From Sphingomonadaceae bacterium (lineage in GTDB: Bacteria > Pseudomonadota > Alphaproteobacteria > Sphingomonadales > Sphingomonadaceae): 64,000 nucleotides of DNA. Every line of letters starts with the position of its first letter. Position 1 is the first letter of the stretch. Shown one piece after another: positions 1-8,742 of the stretch. The stretch is taken from positions 1 to 64,000 of the forward strand of contig CANHQT010000004.1 in assembly GCA_947463325.1 (NCBI GenBank), read 5' to 3'. A program made the translations under genes and the position numbers. The notes under the pieces were generated by a model. It had not been told where the DNA came from. It searched no databases and was given only the letters and a program-made list of their open reading frames with translations.

Positions 1-880
1 GCCGGCTATCGACATGGGTATAAATTTCAGTCGTTGCGATATCGGCATGACCGAGCATGGTCTGAAGCGCGCGCAAATCTGCGCCACCTTCCAACAAATG
101 CGTAGCAAAGGCATGGCGCAGCACGTGCGGGCTGACTCGGGCAGGATCGATGCCCGCCGCCGCCGCCGCTTCCCGCACAAGCTGGAACAGACGGTGCCGT
201 GAGATGGGCTTTGCGCCGACCGGGAACATGTGCGGCTGATCCCGCGGCACACGCGCGGCCCAGCGGGCGAGCGCGCGGCGGGCGCGGTCGGACAAAGGCG
301 CCAGCCGTTCCTTGTCGCCCTTTCCGCGGACAATCAGATAGGGCCGGTCGGAAGAGAAGGCGGCACGGGGCAGGCCGGCGGCCTCGCTGGCACGAAGCCC
401 TGATCCGTAGAGCAGTTCGAGCAGCGCGACGAGGCGAACATCCGCGTCGGACGCCTCTTGGCTGGCAGCGCGGGCCTCGGCCGTGACGAACAAGGCCTCC
501 ATCTCCCCACGGTCGAGCAAGCGCGGCAGTGGGCGCCGTATCGTCGGGCGGGCAAGGCTGGCACTCGGATCAGCGGCGAGCAGCCCTTCTTCTTCACAGA
601 AGCGGTAGAAACCGCGCAGTGCCGAGAGCTTTCGCGACAGGCTGGACGCTGCGAGATCTGACCAACCGGCGACGAGCGTGCGCAAAGCATCCGCATCCGC
701 ACCGCCAAGGCCACCGCTCCGCGCGAGCGCCTCTGCCGCCTGTTCCAGATCGCGCCGGTAAGCGAGCAAAGTGTTGCGTGCCGCACCGCGATCAGCCGCA
801 AGCATCTCCGCGAAACGGTCAATCAGCGCGTGGTCGGCATCTGCGATATGCGCCTCGCTGTCGCGCGGGCGGCGGGGCAT
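1..880 (-). CDS. xerD: Site-specific tyrosine recombinase XerD (3' end cut by window edge)
   Basis: 293 codons are visible; the C-terminal few residues lie beyond base 1. XerD with XerC resolves chromosome dimers at dif. Seen: an N-terminal SAM-like core-binding domain (about 15-110) and a catalytic domain with GSGLRASE (Arg163), GKGDKER (Lys187), HVLRHAFATHLL (His252, Arg255), LGH (His278) and the nucleophile Tyr287 in EIYTHVD, so all six active-site residues are present. The ATG at 880 overlaps the upstream gene's stop as TGATG, implying translational coupling. XerD rather than XerC is favoured by the neighbourhood, since it is found beside aroK in other alphaproteobacteria; this is recalled, not tested. 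Confidence 0.93.
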   Translation of the reverse strand, partial: MPRRPRDSEAHIADADHALIDRFAEMLAADRGAARNTLLAYRRDLEQAAEALARSGGLGGADADALRTLVAGWSDLAASSLSRKLSALRGFYRFCEEEGLLAADPSASLARPTIRRPLPRLLDRGEMEALFVTAEARAASQEASDADVRLVALLELLYGSGLRASEAAGLPRAAFSSDRPYLIVRGKGDKERLAPLSDRARRALARWAARVPRDQPHMFPVGAKPISRHRLFQLVREAAAAAGIDPARVSPHVLRHAFATHLLEGGADLRALQTMLGHADIATTEIYTHVDSR

Positions 881-2697
881 CAGGCGCGCGTGACCGCCTC
901 TGCCGCGATCATCCGCGCTTCCGCGCCAAGGCCGACACGGCGCAGCGCGGCAGTGATATGATAGAGGCGCGAGGGCGGGATCGACTGCCAGTCACGGCCT
1001 TGCAACCCGACGGCAACAAGCAGAGCAACCATACCCGCCTCGCCCCGCTCCGCCGCGAGCGCAATGCCCCGCGACCAGCGCGTTTCCCGGTTGAGGGCGA
1101 GATCATATTCCTCCGCAAGATCGGCAGCATCGCCAGCATCGACGCGGCCCAGGCCGATCAGCGAGGCGGCAAGAAAGCGGGTGCGCAAACTGGCTTCACT
1201 GTCATCGGCACTGGCAAAATCGGCGACTTGACCGGCATTGACGCCCACCAAGGGGCGAGGCGAGCCAACGGCGAGCAAGCCCCAAGCGGGAGTGCCAACC
1301 TGAATACGCGGGGCCCAAGCAATGGCATTCCGGTCAAGGCCGCCGGCAAACATGGCGCCAAGCATGGCGAAGGCCTGATCTTCGCCGAGCGGCACGGGGC
1401 CGACCCGGGCTGCCGGGCGGGCAGCAAGCACATGGCCTGAATAGCCGCTGGTCGCCGTCATCAGGGCGGAAATGCTGTTCACGCGGTCGGCAAGGTCGGC
1501 TGCGACGAAGGCTAGTCGCACCGCACGACCCATATCGGCAACATCGTCCGTCGGCGCTTCTCCGTCCGCAGCCATCGCGACCAGATCAATATAAGCGCGC
1601 GCAGACAGGATGCCCTTGGCCGCGGCTTCCGGCGCGAGCGGCAGTCGCTGTTCCAGCGGGATCATCGGCGCCTGCACCGCCCAGCCGCGCATCGAGGGGG
1701 TGGCTGTCCGCCAAAGATTGTCAGGGATGGCAACTCCGGTGGCAGTAGCGAGCCCGAAACGCCAGGGAGTCAGTTCCTCCACATCATCCCACAACACTGT
1801 TGCCGAGCGGCGGCTGTTGATGCCGGCGCCAATGACTTTTTCTGCCAGTTTGACATCGATCGCAGCAATCCGGCCGCTGCGGCGCACGCGCTCAAGGATC
1901 GCGCCGGCTGTCCCGGATTCGCCAACCATGGCCGCGCACATAGCCTGCACCAGATCCCAGGTGCGATTGCCGCGGCCTGCCTCCGCCGGAACATAGGGGC
2001 ACAGGCCCGCCGGATCGGCATTGGCCAGAAACACCTGCATGGCAACGCCGCGCAAGCGGTTGCTGGCCTTATCCGGATCGACCGACTGGACGAGCATCCG
2101 CGCGGCCTGGGCCTCACCCTGCCGCAACAGCAGCCAAGCACGCGCCGCGACGAAATCCGCGCCATTGACCGTGGAAGGCGTATCAACGCCTGACATCAGA
2201 GCACGACGCAACAGGATAGCGGACCAGCGCGACACTTGAGGCTCACGCGTCGCATCCATCAAAGCAATGGCATAACGCCCGCGGTTGCCAAAGGCATCGG
2301 GGGCGAGACCGCTGGTCTCTGCCGACAGAAGGCCGACCCGTGTTGTCAGGCGGCGCGAGCCGGGGGGCAAATCATAGCGCGGCGGAGGAGCCTCCGTTTC
2401 CTCCTCTTCCAAGGCATCGCCTTCCTGAGGCGGAAGCAAAGGATCACCGGTCGCGACCGTGATGCCATTCGCAGACGGGGCCACTGGACGCGGCGCAGCA
2501 GTCGGCGAAGGGCGCGGCGTAGGACTGGCGACCGGGGCAGGCGCTGGCGTGGGGCTGGGTGCAGGGGCAGCCTTAGGCGGAGGTTGATCGAACCCCGGCG
2601 GCAAGAGCGATTCCTGCCCGAGCACAGGGAGCGCGACCAGCGCGGCGAACGACGCGCCGGCGAACAATGCCGCCGCCCTGCCGATCCGTCCCGCCAC
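880..2697 (-). CDS. Secreted protein of unknown function, coupled to xerD
   Basis: 605 aa. A signal peptide is visible (basic start, hydrophobic residues 8-26, cleavage after a VLGQ-like site). It is followed by a Pro/Ala-rich low-complexity linker (about 36-75), an acidic patch (EEEETE near 98) and roughly 480 residues of Ala/Leu-rich helical sequence resembling an alpha-solenoid. I see no catalytic motif. The product is expected in the periplasm. Its stop is fused to the xerD start, and it diverges from aroK across 133 bp. I do not recognise a named family; function unknown. Confidence 0.82.
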   Translation of the reverse strand: MAGRIGRAAALFAGASFAALVALPVLGQESLLPPGFDQPPPKAAPAPSPTPAPAPVASPTPRPSPTAAPRPVAPSANGITVATGDPLLPPQEGDALEEEETEAPPPRYDLPPGSRRLTTRVGLLSAETSGLAPDAFGNRGRYAIALMDATREPQVSRWSAILLRRALMSGVDTPSTVNGADFVAARAWLLLRQGEAQAARMLVQSVDPDKASNRLRGVAMQVFLANADPAGLCPYVPAEAGRGNRTWDLVQAMCAAMVGESGTAGAILERVRRSGRIAAIDVKLAEKVIGAGINSRRSATVLWDDVEELTPWRFGLATATGVAIPDNLWRTATPSMRGWAVQAPMIPLEQRLPLAPEAAAKGILSARAYIDLVAMAADGEAPTDDVADMGRAVRLAFVAADLADRVNSISALMTATSGYSGHVLAARPAARVGPVPLGEDQAFAMLGAMFAGGLDRNAIAWAPRIQVGTPAWGLLAVGSPRPLVGVNAGQVADFASADDSEASLRTRFLAASLIGLGRVDAGDAADLAEEYDLALNRETRWSRGIALAAERGEAGMVALLVAVGLQGRDWQSIPPSRLYHITAALRRVGLGAEARMIAAEAVTRA

Positions 2698-2830
2698 GCA
2701 ACCTCCATCTCAACTGCCGCGACCAGCTTCGCGGACGTCCCCTTTAGCGCTGTCTCTTATGCCGGAGCAATAAGCGCGCGGTGAAACGGATTTGCGCACC
2801 CCTTCGCCAGCGGATAGGCGGTGAAGCGCG

Positions 2831-3412
2831 ATGACCGTTCCTGACAAACCCGCCAGAGAGGATGATGCCCCGCTAGACCGGCCGGTACGGCCGATGGGCG
2901 AGCGATCAATCCTGCTGGTCGGAATGATGGGATCGGGCAAATCGACAGTCGGACGGCGGCTCGCGGCGCGCCTGAGCCTGCCATTCTACGATGCGGACGA
3001 GGAGATCGAGAAGGCGGCGGGCCTCTCCATCTCGGAGATTTTCCAACGGTATGGCGAAGGGCATTTCCGCGACGGGGAACGCCGCGTCATCACGCGGCTG
3101 ATTGACGGTCCGCGATGTGTGATCGCAACCGGCGGCGGCGCTTTTGCTCAAGAAGCAACGCGTTCCGAGATTCTTGCGCGCGGGCTCGCCATCTGGCTCG
3201 ACGTGCCGATACCGGTGCTGGTTGAGCGCGTTTCTCGGCGCAATCACCGCCCGCTGCTGCATGGGCGCAATCCGACAGAGGTGATCACTGACCTCATGGA
3301 AAAGCGCGGCGCCGCCTATGCCGAAGCGCATCTCAAGGTGCGGTGCGATGCATCACCCCATTCGAGAGCAGTTGACGCGGTGCTCGCGGCGATGAAGGGG
3401 CTGGGCGCATGA
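2831..3412 (+). CDS. aroK: Shikimate kinase
   Basis: 193 aa. Phosphorylates shikimate at the 3-hydroxyl with ATP (fifth step of chorismate synthesis), cytoplasmic. Walker A GMMGSGKST lies at residues 31-39; the shikimate-binding residues fall in DADEEIE and in FRDGERR; GGGAF is the glycine-rich substrate loop; the lid region carries RRNHRPLL. The N-terminus is about 20 residues longer than in minimal AroK proteins, as in other alphaproteobacteria. The stop overlaps the aroB start by 4 bp (ATGA), so the two consecutive-pathway genes are translationally coupled. Confidence 0.96.
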   Translation: MTVPDKPAREDDAPLDRPVRPMGERSILLVGMMGSGKSTVGRRLAARLSLPFYDADEEIEKAAGLSISEIFQRYGEGHFRDGERRVITRLIDGPRCVIATGGGAFAQEATRSEILARGLAIWLDVPIPVLVERVSRRNHRPLLHGRNPTEVITDLMEKRGAAYAEAHLKVRCDASPHSRAVDAVLAAMKGLGA

Positions 3413-4515
3413 CCGACACCCGCATTCCCGTTAGCCTCGCCGACCGCAGCTATGATGTCATTCTGAGCAAGGGTGGCTTTGCCCGGGCGGGCGAACTGCT
3501 GGCGCCTTGGCTAAAACGCCGCATCGTCATCGTCACAGATGCAGAAGTCGCCTCCGCCCAGCTACCGGCATTGCGCGCAGGCCTCGCCGCCACGGGCCTG
3601 CCGCTGCACGTCATAACAGTGCCCGTCGGCGAAGGAAGCAAGAGCTGGGGAGAGCTGGCAAAGCTGTGCGACGCGCTGCTCGCCCTGGAAATCGAGCGAT
3701 CGGACCATGTCATCGCGCTCGGCGGCGGAGTGGTTGGCGATCTGGTGGGCTTTGCAGCAGCGATCCTGAAGCGCGGATGCGGTTTCATTCAGTTGCCCAC
3801 CACCCTGCTCGCGCAGGTGGACAGCAGTGTCGGCGGCAAGACCGCGATTAACGCTGGCGCTGGCAAGAATCTGATCGGTGCGTTCCACCAGCCATCAGCG
3901 GTCCTGATTGACCCGGACGTCCTCGACACGCTGTCCCGCCGGCAACTTGCGGCAGGCTATGCCGAGGTGGTGAAATACGGCCTCATCGACAATCCCGGCT
4001 TTTTTGAATGGTGTGAAGCGAACGGAGAAGCCCTGCTGAGCGGCGACGATTCGGCACGGCGGCATGCCATTGCCACCAGCGTCGCGGCTAAGGCGGCAAT
4101 CGTGGCCGACGACGAGCGCGAAACCAGCGGACGACGGGCATTGCTGAACCTTGGCCACACTTTCGGCCATGCGCTGGAAGCCGAGACCGGCTTTTCCGAC
4201 CGGTTGCTGCATGGCGAAGCAGTGGCAGCCGGCATGGCACTCGCCTTCCGCTTCTCGGCGGCACGCGGATTGTGCGCAGCGGAGGATGCAGCCCGTGTTT
4301 CGGCGCACCTCAAAGTATCGGGGCTGCCCGACGGATTAGTCGCAGCAGGTGTGCGGGCCTCGGGCGCAGTGCTCGCAGGCCACATGGCGCACGACAAGAA
4401 GGCGAGCGGGGGCAAGGTGCCGTTCCTTCTGGCCCGCGGCATCGGCCAAACATTCCTCGCCCACGACGTTGAGCTGGAGGAGGTCGCCGCCTTTCTCGAC
4501 AGCGAGCCGAGGTAA
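3409..4515 (+). CDS. aroB: 3-dehydroquinate synthase
   Basis: 368 aa, normal length. Converts DAHP to 3-dehydroquinate with NAD+ and a divalent metal (second shikimate step). Visible landmarks: the NAD-binding [26 protein letters not shown] and [11 protein letters not shown] for substrate contacts; and metal ligands in EVVKYG (Glu), [12 protein letters not shown] (His) and HGEAVAAGM (His). Starts in the ATGA overlap with aroK and ends in a TAATG overlap with the next small gene, so three genes form a tight operon. Confidence 0.97.
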   Translation: MTDTRIPVSLADRSYDVILSKGGFARAGELLAPWLKRRIVIVTDAEVASAQLPALRAGLAATGLPLHVITVPVGEGSKSWGELAKLCDALLALEIERSDHVIALGGGVVGDLVGFAAAILKRGCGFIQLPTTLLAQVDSSVGGKTAINAGAGKNLIGAFHQPSAVLIDPDVLDTLSRRQLAAGYAEVVKYGLIDNPGFFEWCEANGEALLSGDDSARRHAIATSVAAKAAIVADDERETSGRRALLNLGHTFGHALEAETGFSDRLLHGEAVAAGMALAFRFSAARGLCAAEDAARVSAHLKVSGLPDGLVAAGVRASGAVLAGHMAHDKKASGGKVPFLLARGIGQTFLAHDVELEEVAAFLDSEPR

Positions 4516-4661
4516 TGCCCAACGGCGTTGCCAAGGCGAACCTGCCACAAAAAATGTGCCCGGCGTGCAACCGACCCTTTGCATGGCGAAAGAAATGGGC
4601 GCGCGACTGGGACAAGGTAGTTTATTGTTCGGACCGTTGCCGGGGCAACAGACGCGGTTAA
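4515..4661 (+). CDS. DUF2256 domain mini-protein
   Basis: 48 aa, starting at the ATG that shares an A with the aroB stop (TAATG). It has the full signature of the DUF2256 family: a first pair CPAC at residues 15-18, then [16 protein letters not shown], then YCSDRC at residues 37-42. The four cysteines probably form a small zinc finger or zinc ribbon, with strongly basic flanks. No biochemical role is established for the family. Its coupling to aroB means it depends on aroK-aroB transcription. Easily missed because of its length. Confidence 0.85.
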   Translation: MPNGVAKANLPQKMCPACNRPFAWRKKWARDWDKVVYCSDRCRGNRRG

Positions 4662-4662
4662 G

Positions 4663-5007
4663 TCAATCAGCCTTGCGCGCGGCCAACGCAGCAAGGGTCA
4701 CCCAACCAGCGATCATCATCACGCCGCCGATGGGGGTCACCGCGCCAAGCCAGCGCGGGGCGCCGAGCGCCATGGCGTAAAGCGTCAACGCGAAAAGGGC
4801 GGCTCCGGCGAGCAACAGAGCGGCTATACGCGGGTAGCGCGAAGCGAGCGCAATCGCAGCGACGGCGTGAACCATCTGATAAAGACTGCCGGTGGCGAGC
4901 CAGTCCGCTGCCTGTGCGGTGGGAGCAGCATGCGCCCCATAGGCGCCAGCAGCGACAGCAAGCGCCGCCGAGAGCGCAGCAAAGACAGTGACCTGCGCCC
5001 TATTCAT
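4663..5007 (-). CDS. DUF423 family small membrane protein (YgdD-like)
   Basis: 114 aa with about four hydrophobic segments covering most of the chain, which fits an inner-membrane protein. The family signature is visible: an N-terminal GAYGAHA, then LYQMVHAVA and a C-terminal TPIGGVMMIAGW. Function is not established for DUF423. The ATG at 5007 was chosen because it forms an ATGA overlap with the stop of the scaffold-protein gene and yields the usual length; a longer in-frame reading up to 5133 lacks family features. Convergent with the DUF2256 gene, with 1 bp between stops. Confidence 0.86.
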   Translation of the reverse strand: MNRAQVTVFAALSAALAVAAGAYGAHAAPTAQAADWLATGSLYQMVHAVAAIALASRYPRIAALLLAGAALFALTLYAMALGAPRWLGAVTPIGGVMMIAGWVTLAALAARKAD

Positions 5008-5447
5008 GCCGCGCTCCTGCTCGCCGCAAGGGCCATGCCCACCGCCTCTGAGAGAGCAAGAAACGGAAGCAAAATAGCACCATGCCGGGCCGGATGGGCA
5101 AGCGCAGGCGCGAGATGGTTCAGACCGGGCCAATCGGGCAATGCAGGATTGTCTCCGGCAAGCCAGGCTTCGACCGCCAAAGCGACGGCAGCGAGATCAT
5201 CCATGCTGCGGCCCGGCGCATGGGCAGCAACCAGACCAGCAGCCGCCTGGCCAAAAGCGCAGGCATTGATCACGACGCCGACCGCGGCGACGCGGCCGTC
5301 AGGGTCTAGCGCGACATCCAATATGATGTGGCTTCCGCAGGGACGGGCGCGCCGTTCCACACTGGCATGCGGATCATCAAGGCGGGGATGCTGCGCGGCG
5401 GTCAGCGCCAGCCGAAGGATGTCACGGGTATAGAGCGCGCTGCTCAC
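5004..5447 (-). CDS. IscU/NifU-like Fe-S scaffold family protein
   Basis: 147 aa, read from a GTG that overlaps the upstream stop (GTGA). Resembles the alphaproteobacterial branch of iron-sulfur scaffold proteins. Cys-containing motifs PCGSHI (about residue 37) and NACAFGQ (about 62) match the first two cluster-ligand sites of IscU/SufU. The third ligand region reads RHGAILLPF, with His/Ala where classical scaffolds have Cys, so true cluster assembly is uncertain. Sits between CvpA-like and DUF423 genes in a four-gene minus-strand run below radA. Confidence 0.78.
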   Translation of the reverse strand: MSSALYTRDILRLALTAAQHPRLDDPHASVERRARPCGSHIILDVALDPDGRVAAVGVVINACAFGQAAAGLVAAHAPGRSMDDLAAVALAVEAWLAGDNPALPDWPGLNHLAPALAHPARHGAILLPFLALSEAVGMALAASRSAA

Positions 5448-5980
5448 GTAGCTGCCGCGCCGGCAGGGTCAGGATCGTCATTCAGTCGCTCGGCAACCAC
5501 GTCCGAAAGAGCTGCACTGGTGGCGCGCAGCAACGGGTAGCTCCGGCTTTCCGCCATCCAGGCCGGACGTTCGCTGTCCGCACCAAACACCAGATTGTAG
5601 GCGAGCGTGACCAGCATGAAGCCGACCGTGAGGACAAGCAGCCCCTTGAGTGCGCCAAAGCCTGCCCCGAGGACACGATCGAAAGGACCGATCACCGAAC
5701 TGCGCGTTGCGCCCCCTATGCGCGCCGCAGCAAATTTTCCACCGCCCCAAATCACGCCCATGATGAGCACGAAGGCCAGCACCGAGGCGCCGGCTTCGGT
5801 GCCGATTATTTCCATCAGCCACAGAGTTAGCGGCGAATGAAACAGACGCAGCGCAAAGAGCGCGACGATCAGCGCGGCAAGGCTGAGCGCTTCCTGCACA
5901 AATCCGCGCAGAGCGCCACTCACGACGCCTCCAGCGAGGGCGACGAGCACGATGATGTCGAGCGCGGTGAGGCCGTCCAT
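5444..5980 (-). CDS. CvpA family inner-membrane protein
   Basis: 178 aa from the ATG at 5980 (MDGLTALDIIVL). Four hydrophobic segments lie in the first 110 residues. The CvpA family start (TALDIIVLVALAGGVVSGALRG) is typical, with the segment around GPFDRVLGAGFGALKG conserved in the family. CvpA is a membrane protein linked to colicin V production and envelope stress in E. coli. Longer in-frame readings up to 6343 run into radA and are rejected. The gap from the radA stop is 10 bp and the next gene overlaps by 4 bp, so this is part of the radA operon. Confidence 0.88.
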   Translation of the reverse strand: MDGLTALDIIVLVALAGGVVSGALRGFVQEALSLAALIVALFALRLFHSPLTLWLMEIIGTEAGASVLAFVLIMGVIWGGGKFAAARIGGATRSSVIGPFDRVLGAGFGALKGLLVLTVGFMLVTLAYNLVFGADSERPAWMAESRSYPLLRATSAALSDVVAERLNDDPDPAGAAAT

Positions 5981-5990
5981 GCCGTTTGCG

Positions 5991-7358
5991 CTATCCCCTG
6001 CCCAGCAGCCGGTCAACAAATCCGGCGAGGCGATCATGCGTTTCAAGCCGGATTGTCGCCTCCGGCGCGGCAGAGGCCGGGATGATGGCGCGACCAAAGC
6101 CAAGCTTGGTCGATTCGCGCAGGCGCAGCGGCGCGTGCGCAACGGGGCGCAGATCACCCGACAGCGCAATTTCTCCGAACAGCACTGCATCGGCCGGCAG
6201 CGGCCGTTCGGCAAAGGCGGAAACAATAGCGCCCGCGACCGCGAGGTCTGCGGCGGGATCGGCGAGGCGGTAGCCTCCCGCGACATTGAGATAGACTTCC
6301 GCAGCGGAGAGCGAGAGGCCGCAACGCGCCTCCAGAACAGCAAGGATCATCGCGAGCCGCCCGGAATCCCATCCCACCACGGCACGGCGCGGGGTCGCGC
6401 CGCTGGACAGACGCAGGGTGAGCGCCTGAATCTCCACCAGCACGGGCCGGGTTCCCTCCATCGCCGGAAAAACGGCGGTGCCGGGCGGCACATCGCCGTG
6501 CCGATCGGTAAGGAATAGCGCGCTGGGGTTAGAGACTTCGGTCAGCCCTTCAGCCGCCATCGCGAATACGCCGATCTCATCGGTACCGCCGAAGCGGTTC
6601 TTGACGCTACGCAGGATACGATACTGGTGGCTGCGCTCCCCTTCAAAGGCGAGCACGGTATCGACCATATGTTCGAGCACGCGGGGTCCCGCCAGACTGC
6701 CATCCTTCGTCACATGGCCGACGAGCACCAACGCCGTTCCGCGTTCCTTGGCAAAGCGGATCAGTTCCTGCGCGCTGGCGCGCACCTGGCTGACCGTGCC
6801 CGGCGCGCCTTCGATGAGATCGGAATGCATCGTCTGGATCGAATCGATAACGAGCAGGTCGAGCGGCGATCCAGCCGCGAAGGTCGTAAGGATATCGCGC
6901 ACGCTGGTCGCCGAGGCGAGGGTCACCGGCGCGTCAGCAAAGCCCAGCCGCTGCGCGCGCAGCCGCACCTGCCCGGCCGCCTCCTCGCCCGACACATAGG
7001 CCACCCGCTTACCCGCGAGTGCAAGCCTTGCGGCGACCTGGAGCAGCAGGGTCGACTTACCGATACCGGGATCACCGCCGATCAGGCTCGCAGAGCCGGC
7101 GACAAGGCCGCCACCCACTGCGGTATCAAACTCGGCAATGCCGGTCGCCATGCGAGCCGGCATCGATTCGCTGCCAGAAAGGGTTTCAATCAGGATCGGC
7201 TGCCCGCCACCGGACAAATCATGTTTCTGCGAAAACACGGTGGCCGGCGCTTCTTCGACCAGCGTGTTCCATTCGCCGCAATCGACGCATTGGCCCTGCC
7301 AGCGGTTCGCCTGAGCGCCGCAGGATTGACAGGTGTAGATGCGCCGCGCTTTCGCCAT
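5991..7358 (-). CDS. radA: DNA repair protein RadA
   Basis: 455 aa, family-typical. A RecA-like helicase that promotes branch migration in recombinational repair. N-terminal zinc finger with Cys10, 13, 24 and 27; Walker A GGDPGIGKST near 94-103; the RadA-specific KNRFG motif in SVKNRFGGTDEIG; and a C-terminal Lon-protease-like domain (from about 275, including GDLRPVAHAPLR). The ATG at 7358 gives the canonical MAKARRIYTCQSCG start; a 27-residue upstream extension is not conserved-looking. Divergent from the SDR gene across 92 bp. Confidence 0.95.
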   Translation of the reverse strand: MAKARRIYTCQSCGAQANRWQGQCVDCGEWNTLVEEAPATVFSQKHDLSGGGQPILIETLSGSESMPARMATGIAEFDTAVGGGLVAGSASLIGGDPGIGKSTLLLQVAARLALAGKRVAYVSGEEAAGQVRLRAQRLGFADAPVTLASATSVRDILTTFAAGSPLDLLVIDSIQTMHSDLIEGAPGTVSQVRASAQELIRFAKERGTALVLVGHVTKDGSLAGPRVLEHMVDTVLAFEGERSHQYRILRSVKNRFGGTDEIGVFAMAAEGLTEVSNPSALFLTDRHGDVPPGTAVFPAMEGTRPVLVEIQALTLRLSSGATPRRAVVGWDSGRLAMILAVLEARCGLSLSAAEVYLNVAGGYRLADPAADLAVAGAIVSAFAERPLPADAVLFGEIALSGDLRPVAHAPLRLRESTKLGFGRAIIPASAAPEATIRLETHDRLAGFVDRLLGRG

Positions 7359-7413
7359 GGCGCCCCTTAACAGGAACATGAGGGGAACGCCAAGCACGAA
7401 AGCGGACGACCAT

Positions 7414-7442
7414 TTGACAGCCCCGCTGGTCCACCCCACAAA
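7414..7442 (+). promoter_or_regulatory. Candidate sigma-70 promoter for the SDR operon
   Basis: A perfect TTGACA (7414-7419) is followed after a 17-bp spacer by CACAAA (7437-7442), which matches TATAAT at three positions. The predicted transcription start falls about 1 bp before the ATG at 7451, so the transcript would be essentially leaderless. That agrees with the lack of a good Shine-Dalgarno sequence there. Confidence 0.4.
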
Positions 7443-7450
7443 CCGAAGTC

Positions 7451-8233
7451 ATGAGCATAGCCATCGACCTCTCCGGGCGCACCGCGCTCGTCACCGGCGG
7501 ATCGCGCGGGATCGGACGCGGGATTGCCCTCGCCCTTGCCCGCGCCGGGGCCGACATCGCCATCAATTACCGTCGCGACGAGGATGCGGCGCGTGAGACT
7601 GCCGAAGCCGCACGCGGGCTGGGCCGCCGCGCTGAAATCTATGCCGCGCAGGTTGCCGAGCCCGAAGCGTGCGACGCGATGGTGGCGGCGGTTGCTCGCG
7701 ATTTCGGCGGGTTCGATATCCTGATCAACAATGCCGGCATCGCATCTTCCGGGCGCAGTGTCGCCGACACCGAAGCCGCAGAGCTGAGCCGCGTCATGGC
7801 CGTGCATGCGCTGGCGCCACATTATCTCAGTCGGGCGGCGCTCCCCCACCTCAGGAAGCATAGTCGATCGGACATCATCATGATCTCCTCCGTCGCGACT
7901 GACAGCCATGCCGCGAACGGCGCGCCCTACAATATGGGCAAAGCAGCGATGGAATCGCTGGCCTGGACACTGGCCAAGGAAGAGATGCCGAACGGCGTAC
8001 GCGTCAACATCGTGAAGCCGAGCCTTACGGTCAGCGACATGGGCGAACGGCTGGCGCGCGCGGTGACAGGCGTTGCCGACATCCATGAGCTCGACGCACG
8101 CTTCCCCTTTGGCCGTGTGCCGACGCCGGACGATGTGGCGGCGGTGGTCGTGTGGCTGGCGAGCAGCGCCAACCCGTATGTGTCAGGTCAGGCAATCGCG
8201 GTCGACGGATCGGGCGGAGGATTGCGGAAATGA
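7451..8233 (+). CDS. SDR family oxidoreductase
   Basis: 260 aa classical short-chain dehydrogenase. Cofactor loop TGGSRGIG at 15-22, NNAG at 93-96, catalytic Ser146/147, Tyr160 and Lys164 (YNMGK), and a C-terminal SGQAIAVDGSGGG typical of FabG-like members. An Arg-Arg after the second strand (NYRRDED) suggests NADP(H) preference. The substrate cannot be deduced. First gene of a three-gene plus-strand unit joined by 4-bp ATGA overlaps; no purine-rich ribosome site is evident before the ATG. Confidence 0.9.
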   Translation: MSIAIDLSGRTALVTGGSRGIGRGIALALARAGADIAINYRRDEDAARETAEAARGLGRRAEIYAAQVAEPEACDAMVAAVARDFGGFDILINNAGIASSGRSVADTEAAELSRVMAVHALAPHYLSRAALPHLRKHSRSDIIMISSVATDSHAANGAPYNMGKAAMESLAWTLAKEEMPNGVRVNIVKPSLTVSDMGERLARAVTGVADIHELDARFPFGRVPTPDDVAAVVVWLASSANPYVSGQAIAVDGSGGGLRK

Positions 8234-8742
8234 GCATTGCGATGCTCGCCCTTGCGGCCATGCTGCAAGGGCCGCCGACACCGCCGCCAGTGATTACGCG
8301 GATGCCTCCTAGGCCGGTCACTATCATTCCCGCGCCTTTTCCCACGCCCTTCGACGCAAGCCGAGACAGCAATGCCGATGTCGATGCCGCTCTGGCCGAG
8401 GCGCGAACGAACGGCAAGCATGTGCTGGTCGTATTCGGCGCCGGTTGGTGCCACGATAGCCGCGCTTTGGTCGATGCGATGGAAAACGAGCGCACCGAAG
8501 CGATGCTAGCACAGCGGTACCACATCGTCTGGGTGCATGTGCCGATCGAACGGTCGCTCCGCGCCATCCCGGTCGCACAGCGGCTCGGACTGGGTGATAT
8601 CGAGGGCACGCCGACCGTGCTCATCCTCCGCCCCGACGGAACGCCGGTGAACCTTGACGACGCCCAGAGCTGGCGCAACGCCGCGAGCCGCAAGCCGGCG
8701 GCGATCCACCGCGCGCTTGAACGAGCCGTAACTGCGCCATGA
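8230..8742 (+). CDS. Thioredoxin-fold protein with a single active-site cysteine
   Basis: 170 aa. A short hydrophobic N-terminus (about 1-13) may be a signal or anchor; a Pro-rich linker runs to about 40; the thioredoxin fold follows. The active site is GWCHDS, with Cys74 and Ser in place of the second Cys (CxxS); the cis-proline loop is GTPT (Pro128). CxxS members cannot form the intramolecular disulfide and more often act as monothiol oxidoreductases or binding proteins. Starts within the SDR stop (ATGA) and overlaps the next start by 4 bp. Partner unknown. Confidence 0.83.
   Translation: MSIAMLALAAMLQGPPTPPPVITRMPPRPVTIIPAPFPTPFDASRDSNADVDAALAEARTNGKHVLVVFGAGWCHDSRALVDAMENERTEAMLAQRYHIVWVHVPIERSLRAIPVAQRLGLGDIEGTPTVLILRPDGTPVNLDDAQSWRNAASRKPAAIHRALERAVTAP

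Noticed and set aside
334..822. 162-aa minus-strand open frame
   Set aside because: It is an out-of-frame shadow of xerD; the real frame (open to the left edge) carries all catalytic motifs.
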